Source of the DNA: Vitellaria paradoxa | Taxonomy: Eukaryota; Streptophyta; Magnoliopsida; Ericales; Sapotaceae | Reading direction: 5' to 3' | NCBI GenBank assembly: GCA_019916065.1 | Contig: CM034233.1 | Span: 36,372,862-36,436,861, forward strand | Length of the DNA: 64,000 bases | In this document: piece after piece, positions 1-9,899 of the stretch | Numbering within the stretch: the stretch's first letter is position 1 | Layout of the letters: each line of letters opens with the position of its first letter | Notes under the pieces: model-generated | Databases searched by the model: none | Seen by the model: the letters and a program-made list of their open reading frames with translations, nothing else | Told to the model about the DNA's origin: nothing | Made by a program: the position numbers and the translations under genes

Positions 1-2921
1 GAGGACGGGGTATAGAGAGTTGAATTGCCTAGAGTTGTGAGTGAATTTCCTGAGGTGTTTCCTGAAGAGATATTTGGGTTGCCACCTGAAAGGGAAGTGG
101 AGTTTTGTATTGATTTGGTTCCGGGCACCGAACCCATCTCGATTCCACCCTACAGGTTGGCACTGGCAGAGTTAGCAGAATTGAAGACACAGGTAGAGGA
201 ATTGTTGGCCAAGGGATTCATCTGACCCAGTACTTCCCCCTGGGGTGCGCCGGCACTATTTGCAATTAAGAAAGATGGGACTTTGAGAATGTGTATTGAT
301 TACAAGAAATTGAATAGGGTGACTATTAAGAATAGATACCCATTGCCAAGAATCGACGATTTATTTGATCAGTTGAAGGGATCAATGGTGTTTTCAAAGA
401 TTGATCTACGATCCGGGTACCATCAAGTGAGGATAAGGAAAGAAGACATTCCAAAGACAGCATTCAGGACTCGGTATAGTCATTATGAGTTTCTGGTTAT
501 GCCTTTTGGTTTGACAAATGCACCGGCAGTCTTTATGGACTTAATGAATCGAGTCTTTAGAGATTACTTGGATGAGTTTGTAGTGGTATTCATAGATGAT
601 GTCTTGGTGTATTCTAAGTCAAAAGAAGAACATGAACAACATTTGAGGCTTGTACTACAAAGGTTGAAAGATCATCAGTTATATGCCAAGCTGAGCAAAT
701 GTGAGTTCTGGCTTAGAAAGGTTAAATTTCTAGGACATGTGGTCTCGAGGAAGGGGTAGCAGTGGACCCATCCAAAATTGAAGCTATTTTGGAATGGTCT
801 CAACCGAAGTTCGTATTTGAGATCCGTAGTTTCCTTGGGTTGGCAGGATACTACAGAAGGTTTGTCTCGGATTTTTCTAGATTAGCGGCCCCGCTAACTA
901 GATTAACCCGAAAGGGGATCAAATTTGAATGGAGTGATGTATGTGAAAGATCATTTCAAGAGATAAAAAGAAGATTGACTACTGCACCGGTGTTGGTTAT
1001 CCCAGAGAGGGGAGCTGATTATTTGGTATATTGTGATGCGTCACGAGAAGGACTTGGGTGTGTTCTTATGCAGAATGGGCGAGTGGTGGCCTATGGGTCA
1101 AGACAGTTGAAGAATCATGAAAAGAATTATCCGGTACATGATTTGGAGCTGGCAGCAGTCATTTTTGCCCTAAAGAGTTGGAGACATTACTTGTATGGTG
1201 AGAAATTTGAAGTATTCTCGGATCATAAAAGTTTGAAATATATTTTTACTCAGAGAGACCTGAATTTGAGGCAACGGCGGTGGATGAAATATATGGAGGA
1301 CTATAACTTTGAATTGCATTATCATCCAGGCAAAGCTAATGTAGTTGCAGATGCCTTAAGCAGGAAGAGTAGAAGAACTATGGCTTGTATAGCCGTTAAA
1401 GAATGGGAAATGATGGGGACATTGAATGAGTTTGAATTGGAACTAAAAGAGGGAGAGGAACAAGGGATGTTGCATACTGTGGTCACCCAGCCAGTCTTAA
1501 TTAATAGAGTAATTGAAGCTCAGAAGTTAGATGAGAAACCTAATGATGTTTGTAATAAAATAAAGGATCAGGTGGATATTCCCGGCTGGATAGTGGGTGA
1601 TGATGGAGTGGTCAAATACCAAGGGAGAATCTTTGTGCCCTCCTCTGTTAGAGAGGAAGTCTTGAGGGAATTTCATCATTCCCGGTTAACAGTGCATCCG
1701 GGGTGTACAAAAATTTATCATGACTTAAAGAGGCAGTTTTATTGGGCAGGAATGAAGAAGGGTGTGGCGGAGTTTGTTAGCAAGTGTCTAACTTGTCAGC
1801 AAGTGAAGGCAGAGCATCAAAGATCGGCTGGATTGTTACAGCCTTTGCCAATATCCAAGTGGAAGTGGGAAAATGTGACTATGGATTTTGTGTCAGGGTT
1901 GCCAAGGACAAAAAGAGGTTGTGATGCCATATGGGTGATTGTTGATCGATTGACCAAGTCGGCTCATTTCTTGCCAATGTGAATGACGGATTCGATGGAC
2001 TCTTTAGCCCGGTTATACATTAGGAAAATTGTGAGGTTGCATGGAACGCCAGTCTCTATTGTCTCAGACTGGGACTCTCATTTCGTTTCTCGATTTTGGC
2101 AGAGTTTTCAAGTAGCCATGGGGGCAGAGTTATATTTTAGTACGGCTTATCATCCCCAAACTGATGGACAGTCAGAAAGAACAATTCAAATTTTAGAAGA
2201 TATGCTTCGAGCTTGTGTGCTGGACTTTAAAGGTAGTTAGGAAGATCATTTGCCACTGGTGGAATTTGCTTATAATAACAGTTACCAAGCTAGCATTGAA
2301 ATGGCACCATTTGAGGCATTGTATGGAAGACCGTGTAGATCACCGGTGTGTTGGACACAAGTAGGAGAAGCGGCCATGATTGGGCCAGAATTAGTTCATG
2401 AGACTAATGAAAAGATCAAGGTAATTAGGCAAAGACTGGAGACAGCACGTAGTCGCCAAAAGCATTATGCAGATCAAAGAAGGAGACCCTTGGAGTTTTA
2501 GGTGGAAGATCACGTATTTCTAAAAGTGTCACCACGGAAGGGGCAGTACAGATTTAGCAAGCGAGGGAAGTTGTCTCCCAGATACATTGGCCCATTTGAA
2601 ATACTAGCACGAGTTGGAGAGGTTGCTTACCGATTGGCATTGCCACCCCAAATGTCAGGAGTGCACGAAGTTTTTCATGTTTCTATGTTGCGTAAGTACA
2701 TTCCAGACCCTACTCATGCGCTGAATTGGACTGAATTGGAAATAGACTCAGATGTGAAGTATGAAGTGCAACCGGTTCAAATTTTGGATGCTCGAGACCA
2801 AGTGTTACGGGGTAAAACAATTCCTTTGGTTCGACTGTTATGGAAACATCATGGAGTGGAAGAATCAACTTGGGAACGTGAGCTCGAGATGCGGGAACGC
2901 TATCCACATTTGTTTTCTTAA
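1..2921 (+). pseudogene. Element E: Tekay/Del-like Ty3/gypsy pol (RT, RNase H, integrase, chromodomain), broken
   Basis: The polyprotein would copy element RNA to cDNA and integrate it. The window opens at the protease/RT junction (EVFPEE, then [10 protein letters not shown]). The RT metal site FIDD is at 589-600. RNase H starts near 1026 (CDAS) and runs to DALSRK near 1370. The integrase zinc finger (H, H, then CLTC) lies at about 1670-1800, and the catalytic Asp, Asp and Glu are in DFVSG, VSDWD and GQSERT. A chromodomain (about 2760-2918) precedes the TAA at 2919, which places it in the chromovirus group. In-frame stops occur at 13, 223, 1980, 2238 and 2499, and one base is missing from the G-run near 753-756, shifting the frame. 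The element is dead but not old enough to lose its domains. Gag and the 5' LTR lie to the left of the window. Confidence 0.95.
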
Positions 2922-2960
2922 GGTAATGTTGTGTACTAAATTTCGAGGACGAAATTTTTT

Positions 2961-2976
2961 TTAAGGGGGGGGAGAA
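2961..2976 (+). other. Polypurine tract of element E
   Basis: A purine run (AAGGGGGGGGAGAA) lies directly before the LTR's TGTAATACCC. It is the plus-strand primer position for reverse transcription and fixes the left edge of the 3' LTR. Confidence 0.9.
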
Positions 2977-3150
2977 TGTAATACCCTGAATTTTCATGTT
3001 AATATAATTTGATGGTTTTAACATGTTTTGGGCATGTTAGTATGTTAATTCAGTGAGTTTAGTCATTAAAGATGACTTAGGGGTGTGAATTTTGGAAGAA
3101 ATGGGCAAAATAGCTCAAAAATCAATATTTTGACTCGGGGGCGTGCAGAG

Positions 3151-3219
3151 GGGCGCCCAAGGTAGAGGATGGGCGCCCATGGGTCTAGGATGGGCACCCA
3201 TGGTCCATGATGGGCGCCC
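3151..3219. promoter_or_regulatory. Four GGGCGCCC-type palindromes at 20-21 bp spacing, upstream of TATA
   Basis: GGGCGCCC or the one-base variant GGGCACCC starts at 3151, 3171, 3192 and 3212. The steps are 20, 21 and 20 bp, about two turns of the helix. The TATA-like TATATTTA follows at 3288. The position fits a U3 enhancer; the function is inferred. Confidence 0.75.
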
Positions 3220-3287
3220 CACTTGTGCAGAAAATCAACAGTAAGTTGACCTCTGCATTTTCCAGCCGAGACTTAACCCTATACACC

Positions 3288-3295
3288 TATATTTA
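3288..3295 (+). promoter_or_regulatory. TATA-like box in the LTR of E
   Basis: TATATTTA, about 70 bp after the last palindrome of the first array. The E2 LTR has the same CCTATATTTAGGC context near 23048. This is the likely start of the element's genomic RNA. Confidence 0.6.
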
Positions 3296-3344
3296 GGCTA
3301 GGGGGTGGAAAACTCTTGAAGATACTATTTGGGGATTAAAAATA

Positions 3345-3397
3345 TTGATATATATATATATATATATGATGGATTTGATGCAAGAGAGAGAGAGAGA
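3345..3397. repeat. (TA)n and (GA)n microsatellites in the LTR of E
   Basis: An alternating TA run is followed shortly by a GA run. The same pair occurs at the same place in the E2 LTR (about 23113-23164), so it is an inherited LTR feature. Confidence 0.9.
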
Positions 3398-3990
3398 ATC
3401 GGCTAGGGAAGCAAAAGGAGACCAAGAGAAGAGAAAAGGAGGAGAAGAAGACCACCAGTTGGGTTTTCAAAGGTAGGTTTTCCAAACCTTCATGGAATTC
3501 AAATTCCTTTTACAAGATTGAAATTAAGACCTTAAGAAACCTTCCTATGTTGTTCTTTTTAGTTTTGATTAAGGAGGGAGGAGATTAACCTCATCAAAGT
3601 TTGAGGGTTTGGAAGCTCAAGACACCCCTTTGTTGATCTATTTTTTTTACCACTCAAGGTAGGGATTTCTAGTCTCATTTTGACATATATGAGATGTATT
3701 TGAGCTAGTAACACTTTTATGAATTTTATTTAAGATTTGGAACCCTTGGAAGTGGAGTTTGTGTGGATGAATGGTTGTGTGTATATATATGTATAGGTTG
3801 GAGCTAGATTTTTGTATTGAAGAAAGGGATAGATTAAAATTTGTTTTGATGGACTTTTTGGAGTCTTCTAGGTCCTAGACAACCCAAGAAATCAATGTAT
3901 TAGGTTAGATATTGGATTGGGTAAAGTTTGGAACCTAAAAACATGGCTTAAAGCTTAAACCGGAGCAAAGTGACCTTCTGGGCATCAGAG

Positions 3991-4102
3991 GGGCGCCCAT
4001 GCTCAGAGGTGGGCCGCCCATGCCCCCTCAGGGGCGCCCATGCTCTTAGGTGGGGCACCCATGCCTCCTCAGGGGCACCCATGAACTTTAGGAGGGGCGC
4101 CC
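3991..4102. promoter_or_regulatory. Six GGGCGCCC-type palindromes at 20-22 bp spacing, downstream array
   Basis: GGGCGCCC or a near variant starts at 3991, 4011, 4032, 4053, 4073 and 4095. The array lies about 700 bp after the TATA-like box, so it would be transcribed. E2 has a counterpart at about 23781-23875. The role is unknown. Confidence 0.75.
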
Positions 4103-5722
4103 ACAGAGACCAGAACACCTTTTCTAATTTTTCTTAACTTGACTTCCTACCTTAGGATTTTGAAGGGGTAAGGCATATGTTTGTATGTGAGACTTTTATT
4201 TGATTAATTGTATGGATTTTAAAATGGGTATGAGCTCTTAAAAGTGATTAAAGGTTGATTATATTAAATCTATGGGATTAAGCTTGTAAAGGGGAATGCT
4301 TGCTACCATGAATGAAATGAATTGGAAGCCTACTTTGAGATAAGCGTTTTAATCAAATAGAATTGTGAATATGCCTTAATGTAAACTAAATGTTAAAGTG
4401 TGTGAACTTGTGATTGCATTAATGAATTGTGATTTGGCAAAAGGGAGCTCATGTTCATAACATTGAAAGAGGTTAAATGTTTAATGATGCTTAATAAATG
4501 TTGTTATGTAATGAATCCTAGAATAAACCGGAATGTGGATTTATGATGTGGAAAAATATATGATGTTGAATGTGGACTTGTGAATGATGAGATGTAATAT
4601 GATGAATGATTGTTTCTGTGACGGGGGCCATGGTGGGGTGTGGTAAACAGGAAGGGTTTGAGGTACCCTCGGGTTGAGAGTCCCGGAACCTGCGCAGGGT
4701 TTGGTGTCAAAGCCAGTGGGTTAGTAGCCCACAACATTGTGAGTTTATGGGTTACCCATAACCTTGGATTGTGATCCTGAACGATGGTGTTTGGTTTTCC
4801 GTTTCCGTTGGGTCTGGACCCATAAAAGACGGTGTTGTGTATACACCCAACCCTCGATGAATTGTGTGACTATGGTTGTGTGATGGATTATTGGAATGTG
4901 ATAATATGGATGTGAATACATGATTAAATGTTGAATTTGTGATAATGTGGTTGGGAATGTGACTAGATGTAATATTAGGAAATTCAATAATGGAGGTTGT
5001 TTGGAATTGGATGCCATATTGTGATGTCATTAAGTGTCAATAGGTATTGTAAATATGGTTGTGTGGTCAACTTTGATTAAACATTAAAAAGAGGATTGAA
5101 GCGTGGATTCAAACTTAAGAATGAGAATCTAAAGATTAAGTATTGGTTGGAATTGAATTCCTTTTTACAATATTGTTGTGTATAAAGGTGCATAGTCTAA
5201 ATTGGTGATGTCAATGAATGATTTTGATTCTAGAGTATAGGCGGTAACTAGATACATCATAAAATGCTTGCATGTGTGGAATACATATCATATATGTTTG
5301 TTTGAGACTTGTGGGCACAAGTGGACCCGTGCTCACATCCCTACAGACTTTGATGCAGGTACAAGCAATAACAATCAAGTGGGTTGATGTGTTGGGACTA
5401 GGAGGTTATGCATGAGCCCTACCAAGCTTATCAAAGCTCTTGGTCATCTAGTTTAAATTTCTTTTGGGAATGGTAACGTTGTACATTTATGAACTCTGTC
5501 AATTTGGTTGTAATGGCCATAAGGCCTAAGTTATGTAATTTGGGAATGGTGTATTGTGGTTGGTGACATGGCAATGGTCAAGGTTAAACTTATGTTATTC
5601 TATCTTATGTCTTGGGCTTACTAGCTTATGTTGCGTTGCTCTGATTATGGGATTGGTTATATTAGTGCATGTTATGTGTGTTTATCACTCACCCCTCAGG
5701 TCCCGAGATCCGGGGCGTGACA

Positions 5723-6320
5723 AAAAAAAAAAAAAAAAAACTTGGAAAGGGCTGCCAATGGAATAGAGTACAGCTAGCCTGTTGACGTGTGCGTTATCAA
5801 AATAACGACCCGCTGGGTTTGATGATATAGGAAGAAGGCTACTTACCCATAAGTGTGTGAAAGCTGCCAAGAAAAATAAAAAAAAAGGGGGGGAGGAAAA
5901 GAAAAAGAAAAATGGTGATTATATCTTGGTGTCTAATTGAAAACAATGAATTGACGCGTATTTAGTTGAAGAGCTTTCACTGCACTTCTTACTTGACTCA
6001 ATTAAAAATCCAAAAGGAGCTTTTCTGCATATCTTGTAAGTATGTGGAAAGTATAGCTCATGATCTTTCAAAACCTTGTTTCACACACTGCACAAGCATT
6101 GACTACTAGTATGACATGTGTGAACATCTCATGACATAATAAGTAGAGTATGTTTTGGAATTCTCTTTCATTCTTATTTATGTTTATTACAAGCTTGAAC
6201 TTGTGTTTTAATTAGTATTTAAGGGAATATGACTTAAAATTCTCTGACAATCCTCATGTTTTTCCCTTAGATTTTTATTTTTATTTTGTTGTTTTCAATA
6301 AAAAAAACCAAAAATTCATA
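5723..6320. other. A/T-rich spacer between E and the F promoter-like block; no gene seen
   Basis: This begins with an 18-base A run and also has A-rich and G-rich runs near 5875-5910. Stops are frequent in every frame. It may be internal non-coding DNA of element F, whose left part would lie under or beyond E. I see no domain. Confidence 0.5.
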
Positions 6321-6617
6321 GGATGACCACGGTTAGGGCGCTCTGAGTTGCGGGAAAATACAAAGAGTGATTTGGTGGGGAACTGGTCTTCGCGGGAAAG
6401 CAACTGGATCCCCGCGGGATGGGCGCGGGATCAACATGGGTGCGGTCTTCTTGCGGTCTGGCTTTTTAAAAGCCCCCTGAGCCTTCATTCTGTCCTCATT
6501 CGTTCTGACATCAGCCTGACGTATCTATCTCCTTCTGTCCAGCAGTTCTGTCCTCTTTCTTTCAAGGTACGATATCTTTTATGTTTTACACTCTTGGTTT
6601 GTCTGTTTGTCATTCCT
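6321..6617 (+). promoter_or_regulatory. Promoter-like block of element F: GC palindromes, TTTTTAAAAG, leader
   Basis: CGCGGG at 6391 and CCCGCGGG at 6411 stand 20 bp apart, with another GCGCGGGA near 6423. TTTTTAAAAG follows at 6463-6472, then a pyrimidine-rich leader up to the ATG at 6618. A donor-like CAAG/GTAC sits at 6566-6567, but no acceptor is visible before the ATG. The CCGCGGGATGG and GGATGACCAC words recur in the F LTR (about 8557 and 8653), so the block resembles that LTR's U3. The arrangement matches the blocks before ORF3 in A and B. Confidence 0.5.
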
Positions 6618-7856
6618 ATGGCCCCTAGGAGACGCCACCGTCCTTCTTATGACTCTCATCGTTTTAGGGGAGATCGTGAACAGTCTCTTTATGATGACAT
6701 GTTCATGTATCGTCCCATTGTTGTTGAGCGTGGCATTTTGCTGCGTGATTTTCCCATTGTTGAGCATTTTTTTGATCAGTTAGGTTGGTCTGTTTATGCT
6801 TCCTATTCTGGTTTTGAGGGTCCTTTTTATGAGTATGCGATAGGAGAACTTGTTGGTGAGTTTTATGTGAATATGCATGCCATTGATTTTATGGCTGGTG
6901 TCTTACATTCTTATGTTCGTTTTGTCGATGTTGAGTTGACAGTTGATGTCATTTCTGAGTTTCTGAGTATTCCACGTCCTGAGCATGTTGATTTTGAGCC
7001 CATTCTTGATACGGGTGGGCCCTTTGTTCAGACCATCTCTCGTTTACTTACTAAGGGACGTGTTGACTAGGTCAGAGAGACTATGCCTCACTGACAGTTG
7101 TCCGGGATTAATAGGATACTATATCTATATCTAGTAAATTCTATTGATCTGACTTTTCATATCACTGCAGTGTTTGAGCATCGAGGACGCATATTGCATT
7201 CCATTGTTGCTGATCGCATCTTTGATTTGCCCTTATTCATGTTTCAACCATCTAGGTCTGATTCTATGCTTTTTGGTTTGTTTGTTACTCACTACATTCT
7301 GTCTCTTAGTGTCGAGTTACCTCCTAATTATGAGTTGATTAAGATGCCCAATACGATTAATCATGTGTTAGCACGTCGCAGTAGGACCCACTCTAGGCCT
7401 ACTCCAGCTTCTCATGCTACCCTTCCACCTATTCCTCCTCAGCCTACTCCACCTCCTTTTGATCCATTTGCCCTTTCTTCTAGCACCCCACCAGCTTATG
7501 AAATGAATATGCTGGGTGCTATGTTAGCATCTATTTAGGGGGAGAGTCAGGCTTTTCACTTTCGTGTCTAATAGTGATTTGATGCTATGGATTCTAGACA
7601 GGCCGAGCTTTATGCATTTCAGATGGATATGGACACTAGGTTGCGAGCCATGTAGACACAACAGAATGAGATGTACCTAACTCTAAATCAGGTCCAACAG
7701 AATTTGAACACGTATGCCTGCACCTTTGGAGACCCATTTGGTAGCAACTTCTTTCCGCACATGGGCGACCAAGGTGATGGAGCTAGCATTCATCATACAG
7801 GGGGAGCTCAGAATGCTGGTGATGGTGATGATGATGACCATGGTGGTGCTGTTTAG
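6618..7856 (+). pseudogene. Element F ORF: 'putative plant transposon protein' relative, broken
   Basis: From the ATG at 6618 the frame reads MAPRRRHR, then LYDDMFMYRPIVVERG, continues through a globular region and a proline-rich stretch (PTPPPFDPF), and ends in an acidic tail (GDGDDDDHGG) before a TAG at 7854. In-frame stops occur at 7068, 7092 and 7536, with several more near 7581-7655. The start resembles ORF3 of element B, where VVVERYW follows a basic MPPRTK start. I place it in the plant family usually labelled 'putative plant transposon protein', whose biochemical role is not known to me. Despite that label I see no transposase catalytic motif. It could be called an env-like third ORF by position only. 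Confidence 0.65.
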
Positions 7857-8351
7857 TGATGTTCCTTATTATCAATTCCAAGTCAAAAAAGGGGAGAAGC
7901 ATATGTTATGAATTTGGATGATTGGATGATTGTACTTATGTTATGGATTTGGATGATTGTACTTACGGTGGACTTGGATGATGATTCTTTTCTTATCTCT
8001 AGATTATCTTGTTGATTGAACTATTTTGATTATGCTATTACTTTGTTGTTATCTAGTTTATGTTTGTGAACTCTTTTGGATATCAATTTCTGGAGTTGAT
8101 GTATGGGTCATGAGCTAAATGATTGGTTGTTGATTATTATTCACTGTTGCCACATGATGCCATAATTAGTTTGTTAAGTGTGCAGCTATACAGGAAAGGA
8201 TTGATTGGAACATGATGGAATACAATTGGAACATATTGATGGATGACAATTGGAACATGCTTTGGATCATGATAACAAGTTTACTGAGGCCTTAATCTAG
8301 GATAAATTTATTTGTGCAGTTTTTTTTTCTTTGTTTTTACATGGAATTTCC
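7857..8351 (+). other. 3' non-coding part of element F
   Basis: It starts with an AAAAAAGGGGAGAAG purine run, then short imperfect repeats of TTGGATGAT (about 7913-7985) and repeats of TTGGAACATG-like words (8205-8270). No ORF. Confidence 0.5.
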
Positions 8352-8363
8352 AAAAGAGGAGAT
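8352..8363 (+). other. Polypurine tract of element F
   Basis: AAAAGAGGAGAT lies directly before TGTTAAGACC, the start of the LTR. Confidence 0.65.
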
Positions 8364-9180
8364 TGTTAAGACCAAATATTGTAAATTGGCCAATCCATGA
8401 TCAAAGAAAAGTGTTTGTACTTTAGATTTAGTGTAGGCTAAGGCACTAGAGTCTTAAGTCATATAAAATTTTAAAAAGCCTCAGAAAAGCTGTTTCCATA
8501 AGCTTGGAAGTCTTAAAGAAGCCAAACAGAGCCATAACTCAATTATGCAGGAAGCCCGCGGGATGGCTGCAGGAAGGTACAGGATAAAGTCGAGAGGAGT
8601 GATCGAAGATTTGGCCGTGCAGGATCACTGCACTGATTCATGGGAAGGCTGTGGGATGACCACAGGTGCGCCCTTCTCGTGGTCGCACTATTGAGGCTTA
8701 TTTCGATTACTTTCAAATCCTAATCATCCTAGGTTTTTCTATATATATCTTCTGAACGACTCTAGTGACAAACAGAGAGAATATACATCAAGATTGTGAG
8801 CCAAAAAAGTCAGAACGTTCTTTAAATTGCTTAGCCAAGCATTTTTGCATTTGTATGATCGAAGGAGTTCGAATCTTTGAAAAGCTGAGGATTCAGCACA
8901 TAAGTTTGTCGAGGATTCAGTGTTATGCATGCCTTCGAGGAGTCGAAGGGCTTTTGCTAAAGGTGTTGGTGAATCGAGGAGTCGAGAAAATGTCAACGTA
9001 GTATAGAGTCAAGGAGTCGATCTATCGGGAGATTGAGTTTGTAACCAACGTTTGATTTTAGTGAAAGTTTTGTTTAAGGTTTCCTTTCGTTGGTTTCCTC
9101 ATTTTCTTTATCTCGCCTTCCATTTTTCTATAAGTGTGTTTGATTGTTTGAGATCCTTATCAGCAAATTAAGAATTTTCA
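8364..9180 (+). repeat. LTR of element F (about 817 bp)
   Basis: It starts TGTTAAGACC after a polypurine tract and ends TTTTCA at 9180, where Athila pol sequence (J) begins at once. Inside are CCCGCGGG (about 8557) and, further on, TATATATAT at about 8740, the order expected of U3. The right edge is inferred from where the pol relic starts; the 5' LTR and left target duplication are not visible. Confidence 0.65.
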
Positions 9181-9860
9181 AATGATAGATTCCTAGATAA
9201 GCAACCATTCAATTTAACTGCTATTATAGCTACTACACCTCCATGGTATGTTGCCATTGCAAATTACTTGGTGACTGGACAATTTCCCACTAAATAGAGC
9301 TCAACAAATTGAAAAAATTCTTAAGAAATGTTCAAGTTTTTTTTGGACAATCCGTGCCTTTTCAAGTATTACCCTGATCAAGTAGTAAGACAATGCATCT
9401 CTGATTGGAAGGTACTCCCATCTCACAGTTTTGCCATTACCATGCTTGTGGTGGCCACTTCTCTGAATCAAAGACATCTACCAAAATTCTACAGTGTGGG
9501 TTTTACTGGCCCATTCTGTTTAAAGATGTGTAAAACCTTTGCACATTCAGTGATAGATGTCAAAGACTAAGGAGTCTAATGCATCATAACATGATGCTAT
9601 TGTCCTCTATTTTAGTACTCGAGGTCATTAATTATTAGGGCATCAATTTCATTGGACCTTTTCCTATCTCTTCTAGATACGAGTACATCCTTGTGGGTGT
9701 TGACCTTGTCTCCAAATCGATTCAAGCAACATGAATCAATGATCATAAAGTAGTGCCTAAATTCCTACATGAAAACATCTTCTCTTGCTTTAGAGTATCA
9801 CGCACCATTATCAGTGATGGTGGTAAACATTTTGTAGGCAACCCAAATTTACCTCATTTA
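9181..9860 (+). pseudogene. J: Athila-type pol relic (RNase H/integrase linker and integrase core)
   Basis: The + strand translates in pieces to the part of pol between RNase H and integrase. NDRFLDKQPF, TTPPWYVAIANYLVTG and KKFLRNVQVFF match, block for block, residues of the intact pol of element B. Later pieces give the integrase core (FIGPFPIS, then IISDGGKHF near 9810-9835). Several frameshifts and stops break it. Similarity stops just after GGKHF, where the G repeat region begins. It is on the opposite strand from A and B and is a separate, older element. Confidence 0.85.
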
Positions 9861-9899
9861 CTACCTTGAATGGTGCTTTACTAATTAAGTTCCCTTAAT

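Larger units (their letters stand above)
2977..5722 (+). repeat. 3' LTR of element E (2746 bp)
   Basis: The LTR starts TGTAATACCC just after the polypurine tract and ends GGGGCGTGACA, so it has the standard TG...CA termini with short inverted ends (TGT/ACA). It is collinear with the solo LTR at 22756-25749. It holds two arrays of GGGCGCCC-type palindromes (3151-3219 and 3991-4102), a TATA-like TATATTTA at 3288-3295 just after the first array, a (TA)n/(GA)n microsatellite, and otherwise A/T-rich non-coding DNA. Short ORFs within it (for example 4504-5030, - strand) follow the DNA similarity between the two LTR copies and give no protein evidence. The 18-base A run after 5722 is flanking sequence; the matching 5' target duplication is outside the window. 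Confidence 0.93.

Noticed and set aside
4504..5030. Minus-strand ORFs in the E LTR, with a similar ORF in E2 (24696-24896)
   Set aside because: Similarity follows from the two LTRs being copies at DNA level; frames differ and stops interrupt.
6348..6617. N-terminal extension of the F ORF upstream of 6618
   Set aside because: It crosses the TATA-like box and leader; the ATG at 6618 starts the basic MAPRRR motif shared in type with ORF3 of B.
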